The position numbers were made by a program, and so were the translations under genes. DNA of 64,000 nt from Clonostachys chloroleuca (taxonomy: Eukaryota > Ascomycota > Sordariomycetes > Hypocreales > Bionectriaceae). Below are positions 1-10,724 of this stretch, piece by piece. The notes beneath the pieces were generated by a model. That model ran no database searches, was not told the origin of the DNA, and saw only the letters and a program-made list of their open reading frames with translations. Each line of letters begins with the position of its first letter. Within the stretch, counting starts at the first letter, position 1. The stretch covers positions 23,622,001 to 23,686,000 of the forward strand of contig JBANAY010000003.1 in assembly GCA_037952775.1 (NCBI GenBank). The letters are read 5' to 3'.

Positions 1-306
1 TATCCCTGGTCCCCCAGGGTTGAAGAACATAACGCCTTTTTCAAGCGCATTACCAGTTGAATTGAGGCGTGTCAGCTCGAGCGATACTGTCCGGTTGTCA
101 ACTGGATCGATTGAGTTTGCCGGGCCATATACAAGCGGGACATTGATCGAGCCGCAGTCAATGCCTTCTGGTGTCTGCGGAGGACACTCATGCCACACAA
201 TGCTTGGATTAGGCGGGTCGCTCGTAGTTGAACCAGGGGATAAGGCTGCTGCAATTGGTACAAGCAGGTGACATATGAAAGATAAATAGAAAAGGATTGG
301 CAGCAT
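1..306 (-). CDS. Secreted TAP-type alpha/beta hydrolase, 5' end only
   Basis: This is the first 102 codons of a gene that runs off the left edge. The start at 306 opens a hydrophobic N-terminus of about 21 residues (LPILFYLSFICHLLVPIAA), which looks like a secretory signal peptide. Next comes a Trp-His-Glu-Cys-Pro segment, the pattern IDCGSINVPLVY, and at the edge FFNPGGPG. That order (W..CP, C..i.VPLdY, NPGGPG oxyanion-hole strand) is the N-terminal signature of the secreted tripeptidyl-aminopeptidase/TAP-like alpha/beta hydrolases. The catalytic Ser, Asp and His lie outside the window and cannot be checked. No intron is seen in the visible part. The family's likely role is extracellular peptide or ester hydrolysis; the substrate is unknown. 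Confidence 0.8.
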   Translation of the reverse strand, partial: MLPILFYLSFICHLLVPIAAALSPGSTTSDPPNPSIVWHECPPQTPEGIDCGSINVPLVYGPANSIDPVDNRTVSLELTRLNSTGNALEKGVMFFNPGGPGI

Positions 307-1105
307 ACTTGAGGTTTTGTAATAGGTTGGTTATTGGATTTGTTTTGAGGCGATATCCAAGTACTCTTGCAGCCGGTGCTTAGACCTTTATACAAACTCC
401 TGAACGCTGCGAGTTACCTGTCGTTGCTTAAGAGCATCAAATAGAGCGGACTCCGAAGACTGACTAACACTACCTAATAACTTGGACAAACAATACCTGT
501 AGCGCTATACATAGACTACGTCATATCTCTAATAGCTAGCTCGTAGAACAGGGTGATGTAATTCCGCAGCAACCCGGTGAGATTAGAGGCAGACTTTCTC
601 GGCTCCCGCTTTCTCGGTCTCCGCGCCTCCCTGCGGACTTGATCCGCCTCTTGTTGCGGAAATCTATACGCTGACAAGAACCCGCTGATGAATTGGCTGG
701 GGTTATACGCTTGCAAATTTTTTCGCCCAAGCCGTTGCCTCCTCCTCTCAATGAGGTCGATAGAGGTCTCCCGTCTGAGGACGACGGTGTAGACGTCTCT
801 CTACGCAGTACCAGACCTACGCTATCAACCCTCGAGCTTCATCAGATGCTGTTGACACTCACTCTCAGCGACTGCAGCAATATGTTAACGGAAGAATATG
901 ATGTTACATTTTATTTGAAAGCCTGTCTACGTGTGTAGAATCTGAATCTGTCCCGATGCAACGGCTTTTAACTGTTTATCAAATACAATAGGAAGTCTGA
1001 CTGTCGACAACAAAATCCAGGTAAAGAAGACCTTGCTGCAGCTAGATCAATAGCTGCCAGAGCAGGATCAGTATCTTAAACTCGACACAATCCTATGCCC
1101 ACCGA
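307..1105. other. Intergenic, no gene seen
   Basis: About 800 bases between the hydrolase start and the sugar porter stop. Only short ORFs without domain-like sequence occur on either strand. The part next to 306 is the promoter side of the hydrolase. Confidence 0.6.
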
Positions 1106-2770
1106 CTAGACCTTCGTGTCCACGTGGTACGAAGCACCAGCTTTGTCCTCCGCGGCCTCCTGTTTCTCCGTTGGGCTGACGTGGAGAGAATCGAACACGT
1201 GCGTCTTCCACTGCCTGACGGGAATGCCTTCCGTGAAGAAGTATGAAATTTCAATGCTCGAGCGCCCTGCCGTCTCTCCAACGCAGAACCAAGTGTATAG
1301 GAGCGTCAAGCTCGTCGTTCCGGCGTACACGAAGCAGATCATGGGTCCCAGGCCTGCATCGTAGTATAGGTACGGGGCAGTGAAGGAAAAGGCCCAGGTA
1401 ACGAAGTAGAACACCACGATTGACGTGGACATGATCTTGTTCTGGTTCACACCGACGGCCATCTCACGGGCAATGGTGTAGGCCAAAGGACCGATACCAA
1501 AATTGTATCCTATTAATTGTTATTGTTAGAAGTCTGGTCGTCCTAAAGTCGGATTTAAGAGTTTACTCACCGATGATGACGAAGTAGGAGAAGATGACAA
1601 TCACGTATTGTGCTGCCCGTGTAGGTGTTCCTTGTGTACCAATACCGCCAATAACAATAAAGGCGAATAGCATCATGCTGTTGGTGACGAACAGATTAAT
1701 GCGTCGAGATACCTTGTTGCCGGTAACGACGGATGCGCCCACAGCAAAGATTTGCAAGATGTTGGTGATGAGCTGGATGAGGAAAGGATCCTTGATGCCG
1801 ATAGCCTGGGCAAAGACGACACCGTAGACATAGAAGAACAAGATGCCGCAAACCTGGGAGCAGACCATGGCGCCGCAAGAGTAGAAGAGCTTGCGTCGCT
1901 CGACGGGATCGCTGAGGAGATACTTCCAGGAGGAACCCTCAGCATGACGCTCCTCAATTGCCTTCATCTCCTCGAAGTTCTGAAGGTCCTCGGTGGGATC
2001 GTAGTCGGCTTTGTCTCGGTTGATGGATCGCAGGGACTTTTCAGCGTCGGCAGGACGGCCTTTAAGGATATACCACAGCGGGCTTTCCGGAATGAAAGGC
2101 AGGCCAATGAACATAATCAACGGGAGGACGATAAGACCACCCATTGGAATCTTGTAGGAGACTGAGCTTTTGACACCCTCGGTGCCCTGGGTAATGGCAG
2201 ATGCCACCAACTGAGCGATAGATTGCAGAACTAGTATGGTTAGTATATTCTTCCATGCGACCCAAGTAGTGAAGAAAACTTACATTGGAACATCATCAGC
2301 GCCGGTCCACGGATAGCTGTCGGGGCTACCTCTCCAATGTATAGAAGAGTTGTGACTGTGAATTGACCAACGCCAAGACCCATGACAACACGTCCAACCA
2401 CAATGACAGCCTCGTGGTTGGTATCTGCAACCTGCGCAACACCGCCGAGCAGGATGCAGATAGACGCAATCCAGAAGACCATTTTGCGACCCCATCGATC
2501 GTTGATTGGCGACGCGATAAGGGCACCAAACAAGTCTCCGATATAGATAGAAGATGCTGTCAAAGATTGGAAAGATGAGGGTAGCGCCTTGTTGCCGTCT
2601 GCGTCGAAGTGGGTTCCGTAATCGTTCTTGAACTCTTGCATGGCCAAGACACCGTTATAATAAGTGTTGTCATATCCATAGCAGAGAGCTCCAACGGAGG
2701 CGATTGCGCAAAAGAGAATTGCCCACTTGTTAGATCTCCAGTCAATCTTCATCGAACCCATGAGACCCAT
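1106..2770 (-). CDS. MFS sugar porter (hexose/disaccharide permease type)
   Basis: Twelve-helix sugar transporter of the major facilitator superfamily, expected in the plasma membrane as a proton symporter. Exons: 2770-2284, 2230-1571, 1509-1106 (516 residues). Introns of 53 and 61 nt have GTAAGT and GTGAGT donors. The loop 2-3 motif DRWGRK is at residues 91-96 and the family hallmark PESPLW at about 210; an 'EVAPTAIRG' segment precedes the first splice site. Length is normal for fungal sugar porters. The open frame continues nine codons upstream to a TTG, but 2770 is the first ATG; a 5' exon ending at an acceptor near 2800 cannot be excluded. It resembles lactose/maltose-type permeases more than the yeast HXT group, but the substrate is not readable. 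It is transcribed divergently from the Zn2Cys6 regulator at 3349, so that regulator may control it. Confidence 0.88.
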
Positions 2771-3348
2771 GGCGAAGAACGTCTTGGTTGAGCCCAAGTC
2801 AAGCTGTCAACAGGGTGGTCGTGGGAAGTGTAACGTTCAGATAAGAAACCTGCCCTATGAGTGTGATAAGCAGTGAGTCTGGGGAAAAGCTTGGGGGAAC
2901 AAATCTGGAGTCTGGGGATTCCAACCTTGTATAGAGTTGTGATTTCCTGTCGAAGTTTTCTCTTGGGCGCGTTTTCTCGGATGAGGCATTACCCGCCGGC
3001 CCTTCGGAAACTGCCCGAAACGGCAAGTCACGATGTTTTCGCCCCGACACGCGCCCAGTCTAACGGTCTAACGGGCCTGTGGGGAACGATCATCACCGAA
3101 GAAGCGCCGCAGTGGCCGGGCACCATCCAATGGACTGGTCCCGGCCTCATGCCATGATGTGCTACATCGTGTGAAAGTTCCGGTGTCGTCCGAGCGTGGC
3201 CGGTGACCTGATTCATGTCCCCGTTTCTGTGCCCGCAAATCATGTGCCCGAAACGTGAAACCCCGCCGGTGTTGCACGTTTTTTGCCTCAACGCCCGCAT
3301 GCATCGCGGTCGCCGACAGTTTGAGGTCGGATATTCCCTCTTTCTGTC
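2771..3348. promoter_or_regulatory. Shared divergent promoter between sugar porter and Zn2Cys6 regulator
   Basis: 578 bases between two divergent starts. The 11-mer TGCCCGAAACG occurs twice in the same orientation, at 3012-3022 and 3245-3255. Several CGG and CCG triplets, typical half-sites of zinc-cluster proteins, are scattered around it. Whether the regulator binds here is inference. Confidence 0.45.
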
Positions 3349-5452
3349 ATGTTCAAGTTCGTTGCCGATAATGTCGGGGGCGCGGGGACGAAGCGAAAAC
3401 TAACTCCAGGGCCATGCGAGTCTTGCAAGCGGCGTCACGTAAGTAGTCTGGGGAACAGCCAGTGTCGATAGTTTCTCTGACTTTTGACCAGAAACGCTGT
3501 CCCCACGCAGACCAGCATGAGCGGAGGAGCACATCGCCGCGCTCGATACCAGCGGATGCGCCCCGGGAGAAATCTGTAGCTACGTCGAGTCGGCCACAAC
3601 TCGACGTGGATACGACTAAACCCCCGACCTCTACGAATTTCAGCGAAGTCTCGACCGACGCACAACCACGCCCGTCTGCCTTAGGGCCGATATCACGATC
3701 CAGCAATGCTCACGTGCGCTTTGTTGCCAGCCTGAGCCCAGAATCCGCCTTCATCATCAATAAGCCTCACCAAGCGGGCTCTGATAGCATCTCTAGACAT
3801 GGGGTTGGTCTGTGGCTGGGACAAGATGAGGAAGTCACCCAGGAGGCCGCGTCCGTCGCCAACGACCAAACCTTCTTGAATGTGCCTAGGCAGGTGCTGG
3901 ATGGGCTCTCTAGCCAGACCTTGCTGCTGTCAATCCTTCGCCCTGCCCTGAGGCGGGAGTGCCTCGCCGTCATTCCCCCAGAACGTGAGCTTGGGTTGCT
4001 CTCTGATCTATTCTACACCAAAATCGACCCGACATTCCCGCTTCTTCAGGACGAGCCCTGGGAGAAACATGGCGATATCGAGACGGTGACCCTCAAGCAG
4101 TGTATCTGCTTGGTAGCTTCATCAGATCCGGCCATGCGACCACATCTTCGGTTGCCACATCATGATGGGGTTCTGCTGCAACTGGAATTCCGAGCTCGCA
4201 TAGCTGCGGCAGTGAAGCAGACCTTGGACCTTGGCTTCATCGCCGATAAAATTGTGCTTTTGCAAGTCTGCACGCTGATGTCCATGTATACCGACGACCA
4301 AGACTTTGGCGTGCTGTCTACGCACTACTGTGCCCAGGCAATCCACTACGAACAAACACTTGGGTTTCATTGCGGCTGGCCGGATGACAAAGCCGGCGGC
4401 GAGCGTTCTCGCCGAATCTTTTGGTGTGTTTGGGTCTTGGACCGACTCAACGCAGCTACAAACGGCCGACCTACTGTCATTCATAGAAATGACGCGGACA
4501 AGAAGGTCATGGATTCCATCAACGATCAATCACCCTCTTTCAAACTTCTCATCCACATAGCGCAACTTCTTGAGCACACTATATCACTCTACCGCCCCAG
4601 CGAGTTAGTCCGGAAAAAGAATCCCGACACATTCGAAGAGCTTATCGAGATGGCATCGGCGCAGAATCTAAGTAGTAGCTTATTAGGTAAGGCTTGACTG
4701 GCCCTTTCGGTAATACGTCGTTGACACTAACTCAAAGACGAACAGCTTCCCTTGAGCTTTTCTACTTGCCCGCCGTGATTCTGCAAGACAGATCATCCGA
4801 GAATCAGTCCAGTTCCGAACTCCAAGGATTCTACGCGACGCGAATAATGGCCATTGCGTCAGGAGAGGGCATTTCGTCCCTCATCTACTGGCCCATCCTC
4901 CCCTATGCGGTAACGGTGGCCGCGTCCGTCGCATACAGAAGTCTCAGAAGAAGCGCCACGGCTTACAGCCGGCGACGCGCATTTACGCTCTTCCAAGACA
5001 CCTGCAAAATACTGGACGATCTCGGAAAGACCTTCCTTTCTGCGCGAGCAATGGCAAGACTTGCCAGAGATACGATGCAAGGAGCCGCAAGGATAAGGAG
5101 AGATAGCCTCAAGCCTTCGAACCTTGCACACAGCTCTGCAGCAGAGGCTGTTGCCGATGAAGGTACCCAAGATTCACGGGATGCCAGCCAGATGTTGCAG
5201 TCCGGACAAGTCTCCAGACCACCACTGCCGCCGCTTGGAGCAGCGCCCGCGGTTTCGGCTGACCTGTACGACCAATTTGGAATGGGTTCCTTCAACGAAT
5301 ACACCGGCGATGCGGAGATCTTTGGCAACTTGGACCCTGGTTTTGATATCGGACGGGCCGATGCCATTTTTTCAGCCAATCTCGACTTAAGCATACCATA
5401 TTTCGCAGAAGACTGGCCAGTATCAGGGCTGTACACGGGAGACGTGGGTTAG
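3349..5452 (+). CDS. Zn2Cys6-type transcription factor with fungal-specific TF domain
   Basis: Predicted nuclear regulator of 663 residues. Exons: 3349-3438, 3492-4686, 4746-5452; introns of 53 and 59 nt. The N-terminus carries a basic zinc-cluster start, CESCKRRHKRC (Cys 23, 26 and 33), with the first splice site inside it. The second half of a normal C-x2-C-x6-C-x5-C-x2-C-x6-C cluster is missing: the residues that follow (PHADQHERR...) have no cysteine. The middle region has the fungal_trans pattern, including a segment around ERSRRIFWCVWVLDRLNA and GRPTVIH. The 53-nt first intron has no stop in the reading frame from 3462, so another N-terminus is possible. Neighbouring context (divergent sugar porter) suggests a role in sugar use. 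The TF call is strong; the binding-domain integrity is uncertain. Confidence 0.82.
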
Positions 5453-6362
5453 GTATCACCGAGCTGTAATAAGCACGGGTGGGATAAGTGGGGCTAGAAG
5501 AAGTATCCTAAGTCCAAGTGAAACCGTTGAAATAGTTAAATAATCCTATAATAGTCTTAGCTCATCTGAAGCTAGGGCTTCTAGTTTCAGCCAATGAGAA
5601 ACTACAGCTTCTAGCGTCTTATTAGTCAGGATCTTACATTTCTAGCCCCGCTTATATCAAAGGCTGTCGCGGGCTGTGATTGGCTGAATGTAACTAAGCT
5701 TGGCTGGCGAACACTGCGGTTTGACTCATTGCTTACGTTTTGGATGAGACAGGTAGAACATTTGAGCGAGAAACCTAAGCATCTGTAACGGACAACCGAG
5801 CTACTAATTCCACAAGCGCTCTCCGGCCTATCTTTCATAACACTCAAGATGTGCTGTACACTACTCTGACTTTTGAATTTGGGATGGTGGCCGCCGTAGA
5901 AGCCCTCGTGGGATCGCGTTGGCGTGCACTATAGGGTAGGCGGGCTTTTGACGGATTCCCGTCAAATCATCTACTTCTGTGACGCGATGGGGAACGCGAT
6001 GGGGAGCCCAGATCACGGGACGTCTCACGTGATAGCATCTCTTCATTTAATCAATAAATAGGAATCTATAGACCCTCATTATCACCGCAAAACCGACGTT
6101 TGAAACTGGGAGCAAGTGAGTAATAGCAGGTGAGTAGTTCACTCCTCCACGATATATGATCTACACTATCTCAGTCCAGGCTGTTGTCTCTTTTTGCTTC
6201 CAAGTTTTAGTCTTTTTTTTGGGCCTTTTTTTCGAATCCGGCCCTTGTTTCTCGAAATCTCCACGCCTACGGTCCATGTTTATGCGTAGGTCATCTAACT
6301 TGTTATCTCGCAACAGTCATTACCAATCGTCCCATGCGACCGGAAAAGATCACAATGTGCCT
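5453..6362. other. Intergenic, no gene seen
   Basis: About 900 bases between two convergent 3' ends. Contains a poly-T stretch near 6210-6230 and no ORF with recognisable sequence. A short GGGGAACGCGATGGGGA-like direct repeat lies near 5985-6010. Confidence 0.5.
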
Positions 6363-6773
6363 TCAGTTGTCGACAAAGCACTGGGCGCTTTTCCACAGGT
6401 ATCCGGAAGGTCCTCGGGAGTTCAAGCATCCAGGTCCACCGTCGGGCCAATAGGTCTTCTGAATGTCCTGTTTGCCAGCGCATTTGAAGTCCGAGTAAAC
6501 CTTGCAGTGGCCCTTCTTGGTTGCGCTGGTATCCTTGTCCCAGACGCCAACTGCATTCAGGCTCAGCACGACATCGGCCAGATTGAGATCGAAGCAGTCT
6601 CCAACCTTGGGACTCTTCCAGTAGTACACCATTCGGTTGGAGCATAACTTGGTGCAAATGCTGTCGGTGTAAGTGTTGATTTGAACGGCCTGGCCCTGGG
6701 GACCAACCGCTACCGCGGGGCTGGCAATGCCGGCAATGAGAGTGCCGGCGGCGAGGATCGAAGTGGTCTTCAT
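6363..6773 (-). CDS. Small secreted cysteine-rich protein
   Basis: Single-exon gene for 136 residues. I chose the ATG at 6773 because it opens a clear signal peptide (MKTTSILAAGTLIAGIASPAVA); the same frame is open 49 codons further upstream, but that extension is low-complexity and would bury the signal. The mature part is about 114 residues with seven cysteines (in SICTKLCSNR, GDCF, GHCK, KCAG, PGCL and AQCF), so at least one is unpaired if monomeric. It contains several aromatic residues and no known enzyme motif. I do not recognise a family. Small size, secretion and cysteine content fit an extracellular protein of the effector or hydrophilic-cell-surface kind, but no function can be assigned. 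Confidence 0.72.
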   Translation of the reverse strand: MKTTSILAAGTLIAGIASPAVAVGPQGQAVQINTYTDSICTKLCSNRMVYYWKSPKVGDCFDLNLADVVLSLNAVGVWDKDTSATKKGHCKVYSDFKCAGKQDIQKTYWPDGGPGCLNSRGPSGYLWKSAQCFVDN

Positions 6774-8143
6774 TCTGTTGATGGTTTGGGAGTATTGATA
6801 GATTTGTGAGTGTTTTGAAGTTGTTTGTGGTTGTTGAGAAGTTGAGACCATGTTCTTGCGGATGTTTCTCTGGCTTTTATAGAATGTGGTTGTCGCCAAC
6901 TCGCGTCCTTTCCTGGGCAACTCGAGTTCCCATGCCCGTGCAATTCACCACCACTTCCGGCATCTCGTTGTTGAACCTGTGAAATTAGGCTGCTCATTCA
7001 ACCCCGAGGCACTTGTCGATCGGCTGAAACAGCCACCAAAAGTTTATTGTGGTAGCTCGTAATTGCAAGTCTGAACTGTTAGTCATCTTCTGTGATAGCT
7101 GATAATTGACCACTACGGCGGATGGCGGCAACAGAAGCCGTCTCCTGCTACGAATTGCCAAAAGATTGATGACTTATGTATACATGTCGGAGCCGCAACG
7201 GGCTTGGAGACTTAATAAATAGTTACATAAAAATAATAACGATTCGACTGTAGTGTACATCGGACATGCATGTCCACTGAGCGCATGACTTCCGTTGGCA
7301 TAGGAGTAAGCAGCCCTACGTAGATCCGAAATAAGCAACAACAGGTGGTTTGGGTCGGACTTAAGCTGCCACAACACCTTCTTAGTCCGGTGCTCTTCCG
7401 CTCGCATGGATTCTTTGAGCGAATCAGATTGCAAGTTGCAACACCTTGGGTGTCTGCGATCTCAGCTGACTGGGCAGCAATCCAAAGCGCTTTGCATAAT
7501 AAGGCAGGATAACCCACCGAAAGGCATCAAAACCATGACAGAAATAATTCTAGGTATGGCAAGGCAGAGTTTTCACAAGTTCTTCCCACGATTTTCGTTA
7601 CATAAATAGTAAGCTTTGACACGGGAATGTATCCGGTAGGCTACTATGGCCTTAGGCGAGTCTGGTTCACGGAAAGCTACCGAGCTATGGCCATAATTTG
7701 ATCATAAGCAATTGAGATATCTTTGACAACAGACTTGGTGCCTATCAGTAATCCTTTCGCTTGCCATCGCCCGGCATATCAACAAGCACACATGCTGACT
7801 ATAATCAGCCCCTTGAGTGTCACTTACCATTAGATATTCTTCCACGGCGTACAACTTTAACTTCGATGTAGGTAAAGGTAACAGCGTTCGATTTCTCAAC
7901 ATCTCCAAGCTCTCGCAGTTTTGGCTTAGGGGACTGGGATGGTGCTTACGGAGTATACTGCCGGTGATCCCCCACAACATTTCAAATACTGTCCTTTGCT
8001 ATGATCGATTGCGCACGAGCTTGAAGAGAGAAAGGATTGTAGGGAAACTAAGAGTGTCAAAGAAAATTTTCTTCTAATGAGACACTTCTGAAACCTGCAA
8101 GTGTAAATAGTGATATAACTAGGAACAGAAGATGTCATATAGT
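6774..8143. other. Intergenic, no gene seen
   Basis: About 1.4 kb. The first 100 bases are the promoter side of the secreted protein, with a TTTTATAG stretch near 6875. The rest holds only short ORFs without domain character. Confidence 0.5.
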
Positions 8144-8761
8144 TTACTTGGTAAAGAAGCCCTTTCCTCTAGCTTTCTGAATGGCATTAAACCAAATGCT
8201 GGCCATGATTTGATAGCCCGTATCGCCAGGATGTATCCCATCAACTAGATCATCAACTTGTGGCCCCTCTACGCTGTGCATATCTGCAAGGACAATCCTA
8301 CTGTTACGGCTAGTCTCTTGTGCGACAAAATCTCGAATCTGCTTATTTACGCGTAGCACTCGCAAATTCACCTTGTCATCGGCGTTGACGAGAAGCGTGG
8401 ATAACACAACTGTTGAAGACGGGTCTGTTTGCCAGAGGAAATGAACTATGTCGCTCATGCGCTCTCCGAATTCATCAAGTTTGAAATCCTGGATGCAATC
8501 ATTGGATCCGGCGTTGATCGCGAAGACGTTTGGGGCCAGCTTTCCAACAGAGCTCCTGACCTTCTTATCTATCTGATCAAGCCTATATCCCCGCCACCCT
8601 TCATTTTCATTGTTGCCCATGGAGCCTGACTTGCGCGAGCCGACAATGACAGGGTCGTAGCCATGAGCGACGAGCATCGCGCGGAGAAATTCTCGGTAGC
8701 CGTTTCCACTCGATGATCCAACGCCGTACGTGACCGAACCCCCTAGTGGCATAAGCCTCAA
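8144..8761 (-). CDS. SGNH hydrolase, carbohydrate esterase family 3-like
   Basis: About 205 codons of an SGNH-fold esterase. Block I reads LMPLGGSVTYGVGSSSGNGY, where the usual GDS is GGS but the nucleophile Ser is kept. Block III is NAGSND and block V is DGIHPGDTGY with the Asp and His. The GSS-NGYREFL and EGWRGYRLDQI context matches CE3 acetyl-xylan esterases, which remove acetyl groups from plant-wall polysaccharide. The 5' end is unclear. The frame is open to about 8843 without an ATG except 8752 (inside block I). A signal-peptide-like stretch, MVRLVYRFILSAFPLAI, starts at 8880 in a different frame, and no normal-size intron joins the two. Either the gene carries a frameshift near 8800 or an upstream exon was missed. 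Enzyme class likely; functionality uncertain. Confidence 0.7.
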   Translation of the reverse strand: MRLMPLGGSVTYGVGSSSGNGYREFLRAMLVAHGYDPVIVGSRKSGSMGNNENEGWRGYRLDQIDKKVRSSVGKLAPNVFAINAGSNDCIQDFKLDEFGERMSDIVHFLWQTDPSSTVVLSTLLVNADDKVNLRVLRVNKQIRDFVAQETSRNSRIVLADMHSVEGPQVDDLVDGIHPGDTGYQIMASIWFNAIQKARGKGFFTK

Positions 8762-10080
8762 TGAGGTCTTCGATGTCAGCCGGACCAGATGGTCTGCAGG
8801 GATCTGCGTAAGTAGACTGCAGTGGTGGAATTGCTAAGGGAAAAGCAGACAAGATGAAACGGTAGACTAAACGAACCATGATGAGGAGACTGCGAGGAGC
8901 AGGATGAACTGTGAATCGCCCGGCCAAGGCCTGCCACAGTGGATGTGATCGTGTTTAAGGTGCATGGCCGTTCGCCCGGAGCCAGCGATTGGCGTAGTAA
9001 AGGGGTAAAAGGCCTGATGCCGTGCTGAATCATTTTTAAATCTACCTGGGCATTGGTAGGTATAGATACCTAGATGTGATCGATGGCTCGGTTAAATTGC
9101 TTGGGTACGGCAGCCGCATCAATTTATGTCCGGCTGATTTGCAAGGTTGCCGACACCGGCCACGTGCAAAGCTATTCCTTCCGCCGAAAGCTAAGTTACT
9201 TCTTTTATACGAGCCCCTCTCCCAGTTTGTGCTTTTAATAGCACTGGGCCTCTACACTCTAGAACAAAAGGAAAGTGGTCTTACGAGTCTTGATCAAGCC
9301 TTAGGCATGAAGAGCTATATGAATTGGGCCACGGACAGAATCCCGTGAAACAATGGGCTCTGGACTCACGCTGGACTCGGCTCATTCAAAGATTACCATA
9401 GCCACAAACCTTGAGCCTTCATGTCATCTGTCCATAGGATCATTTTTGAGCATCCTCAGTCTTGTTCGAAGTTGCAGTGTCTTGAATTCCTTCAGAAACT
9501 GCATGGTGTATATTCACCCATTTAGGAATTGTTATTCCTGTGTGTGTTGAATTTTTTTACAGCTCTCGATGTAAACTATTAATAAGATCAGCACAAAGCC
9601 TTGTACTGTCTATTGATTTAGAATTACCTCTACTTCAATAAAAGCTTAAAAGGATCTATCTGATTACACGTGTTCGGTGATCTCACCGAGTCGGAGATAG
9701 GTATGCTGCATACACGAGGCAGCGACGTTCAAAATCAAGGACGGCACTGTAGCACAGTTTGCGATCTAGACCGCTTTCTAGGCAACATGCTCCACCCCTC
9801 TTGCAACTAAGTAGTGTTGGAATCTTGACGCGGCTCTATTTTTCGTGTGTATGGGAACTCTGGAGATTGGTTGATCTAATTCGGCGTTGTATCAATCTTT
9901 TCGAGATGGTGACATTCCGGCTCGCAAGATCCGATACTGAAACTGGAAGGACCCCGCCTCCTAACAGCTAACTAGGATGTAGCAATTACTTTCCTGCAGG
10001 TTCTCACGTCGCTTTATGAGGGACTCGGCCAACGCGCTGGCAGAAGAAGGCTGCTCCCATGGAGTAATCTGTGTTGTCCG
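8762..10080. other. Possible signal-peptide stretch, then intergenic
   Basis: 8762-8880 holds the out-of-frame signal-peptide-like sequence described for the esterase. From 8881 to about 10080 nothing was recognised: several short ORFs, AT-rich near 9540-9660, no domain-like sequence. Confidence 0.45.
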
Positions 10081-10099
10081 CCACTCCTTTGCGCCGCTG

Positions 10100-10330
10100 G
10101 ATGATCCTCCTCACCATGAGCTGGATGCCCTTGCCCATTAACTTTGTGGCCTCGACTCTCGCTGCAGCCCTGAGGTAGCAGCTTCTTACTCGGTTGAGAT
10201 CACTACTATTAGCATAACTAATGCTGGCGTGCTCGCGGCAATGGCAATCTCGCCTTTCATTTGGTTCCCTATTGAAACTTTGTTCGGGCGACGGACAACA
10301 TACCTTGTTGCTGATCTAGGGATTCGCAAC
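10100..10330 (+). pseudogene. Relic of an MFS transporter N-terminus
   Basis: Translated in two frames this reads like helices 1 and 2 of a drug-type MFS transporter. WMILLTMSWMPLPINFVAST is followed by LAAAL and a TAG stop near 10175. After a one-base shift it continues through EVAASYSVEITTISITNAG and ISPFIWFPIETLFGRRTTYL, including the loop 2-3 GRR motif at about 10290. The rest of the transporter is absent, and the sequence then loses coding character. Frameshift plus stop plus truncation make this a dead fragment. It lies on the same strand as, and just upstream of, the P-loop NTPase gene. Confidence 0.65.
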
Positions 10331-10724
10331 AAGCATGGCCATGTCCAAATCATGTATACCTACGGGGACCCGGATCAGATGTGATAATCTGAGTTTAAAG
10401 CTAATATATCATCCTTTCGTCTAGTCTAGTCTAGCCTATGATATATCCAAAAACAGCAGACTTCAGGGAGATCGTCTAGAACTCTATTTTGGAGAATTAC
10501 TCTTATGATGGTCCAGGCAAGTAAGTTTCATTTTAAGCTTCGGCCGTGTGTGAACGCGTGCTGATGGAGGCTACACCCCGAGATTTTATCTCTCAGCTAT
10601 ATGAGCCGTGAAAGCTTAAGGCTATGTCCTGTATTACAGATTTTGATCCTTCAAAGAACACACATCATACCCTTTGTTCTGTTTTGACTTCAACCTCTTA
10701 ATTTATAGCGAGAAATATCTCACC
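10331..10724. other. 5' flank of the P-loop NTPase gene
   Basis: About 390 bases without a gene. Contains a short TCTAG run (GTCTAGTCTAGTCTAG near 10420-10435). The NTPase start has a favourable CACCATG context. Confidence 0.4.
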
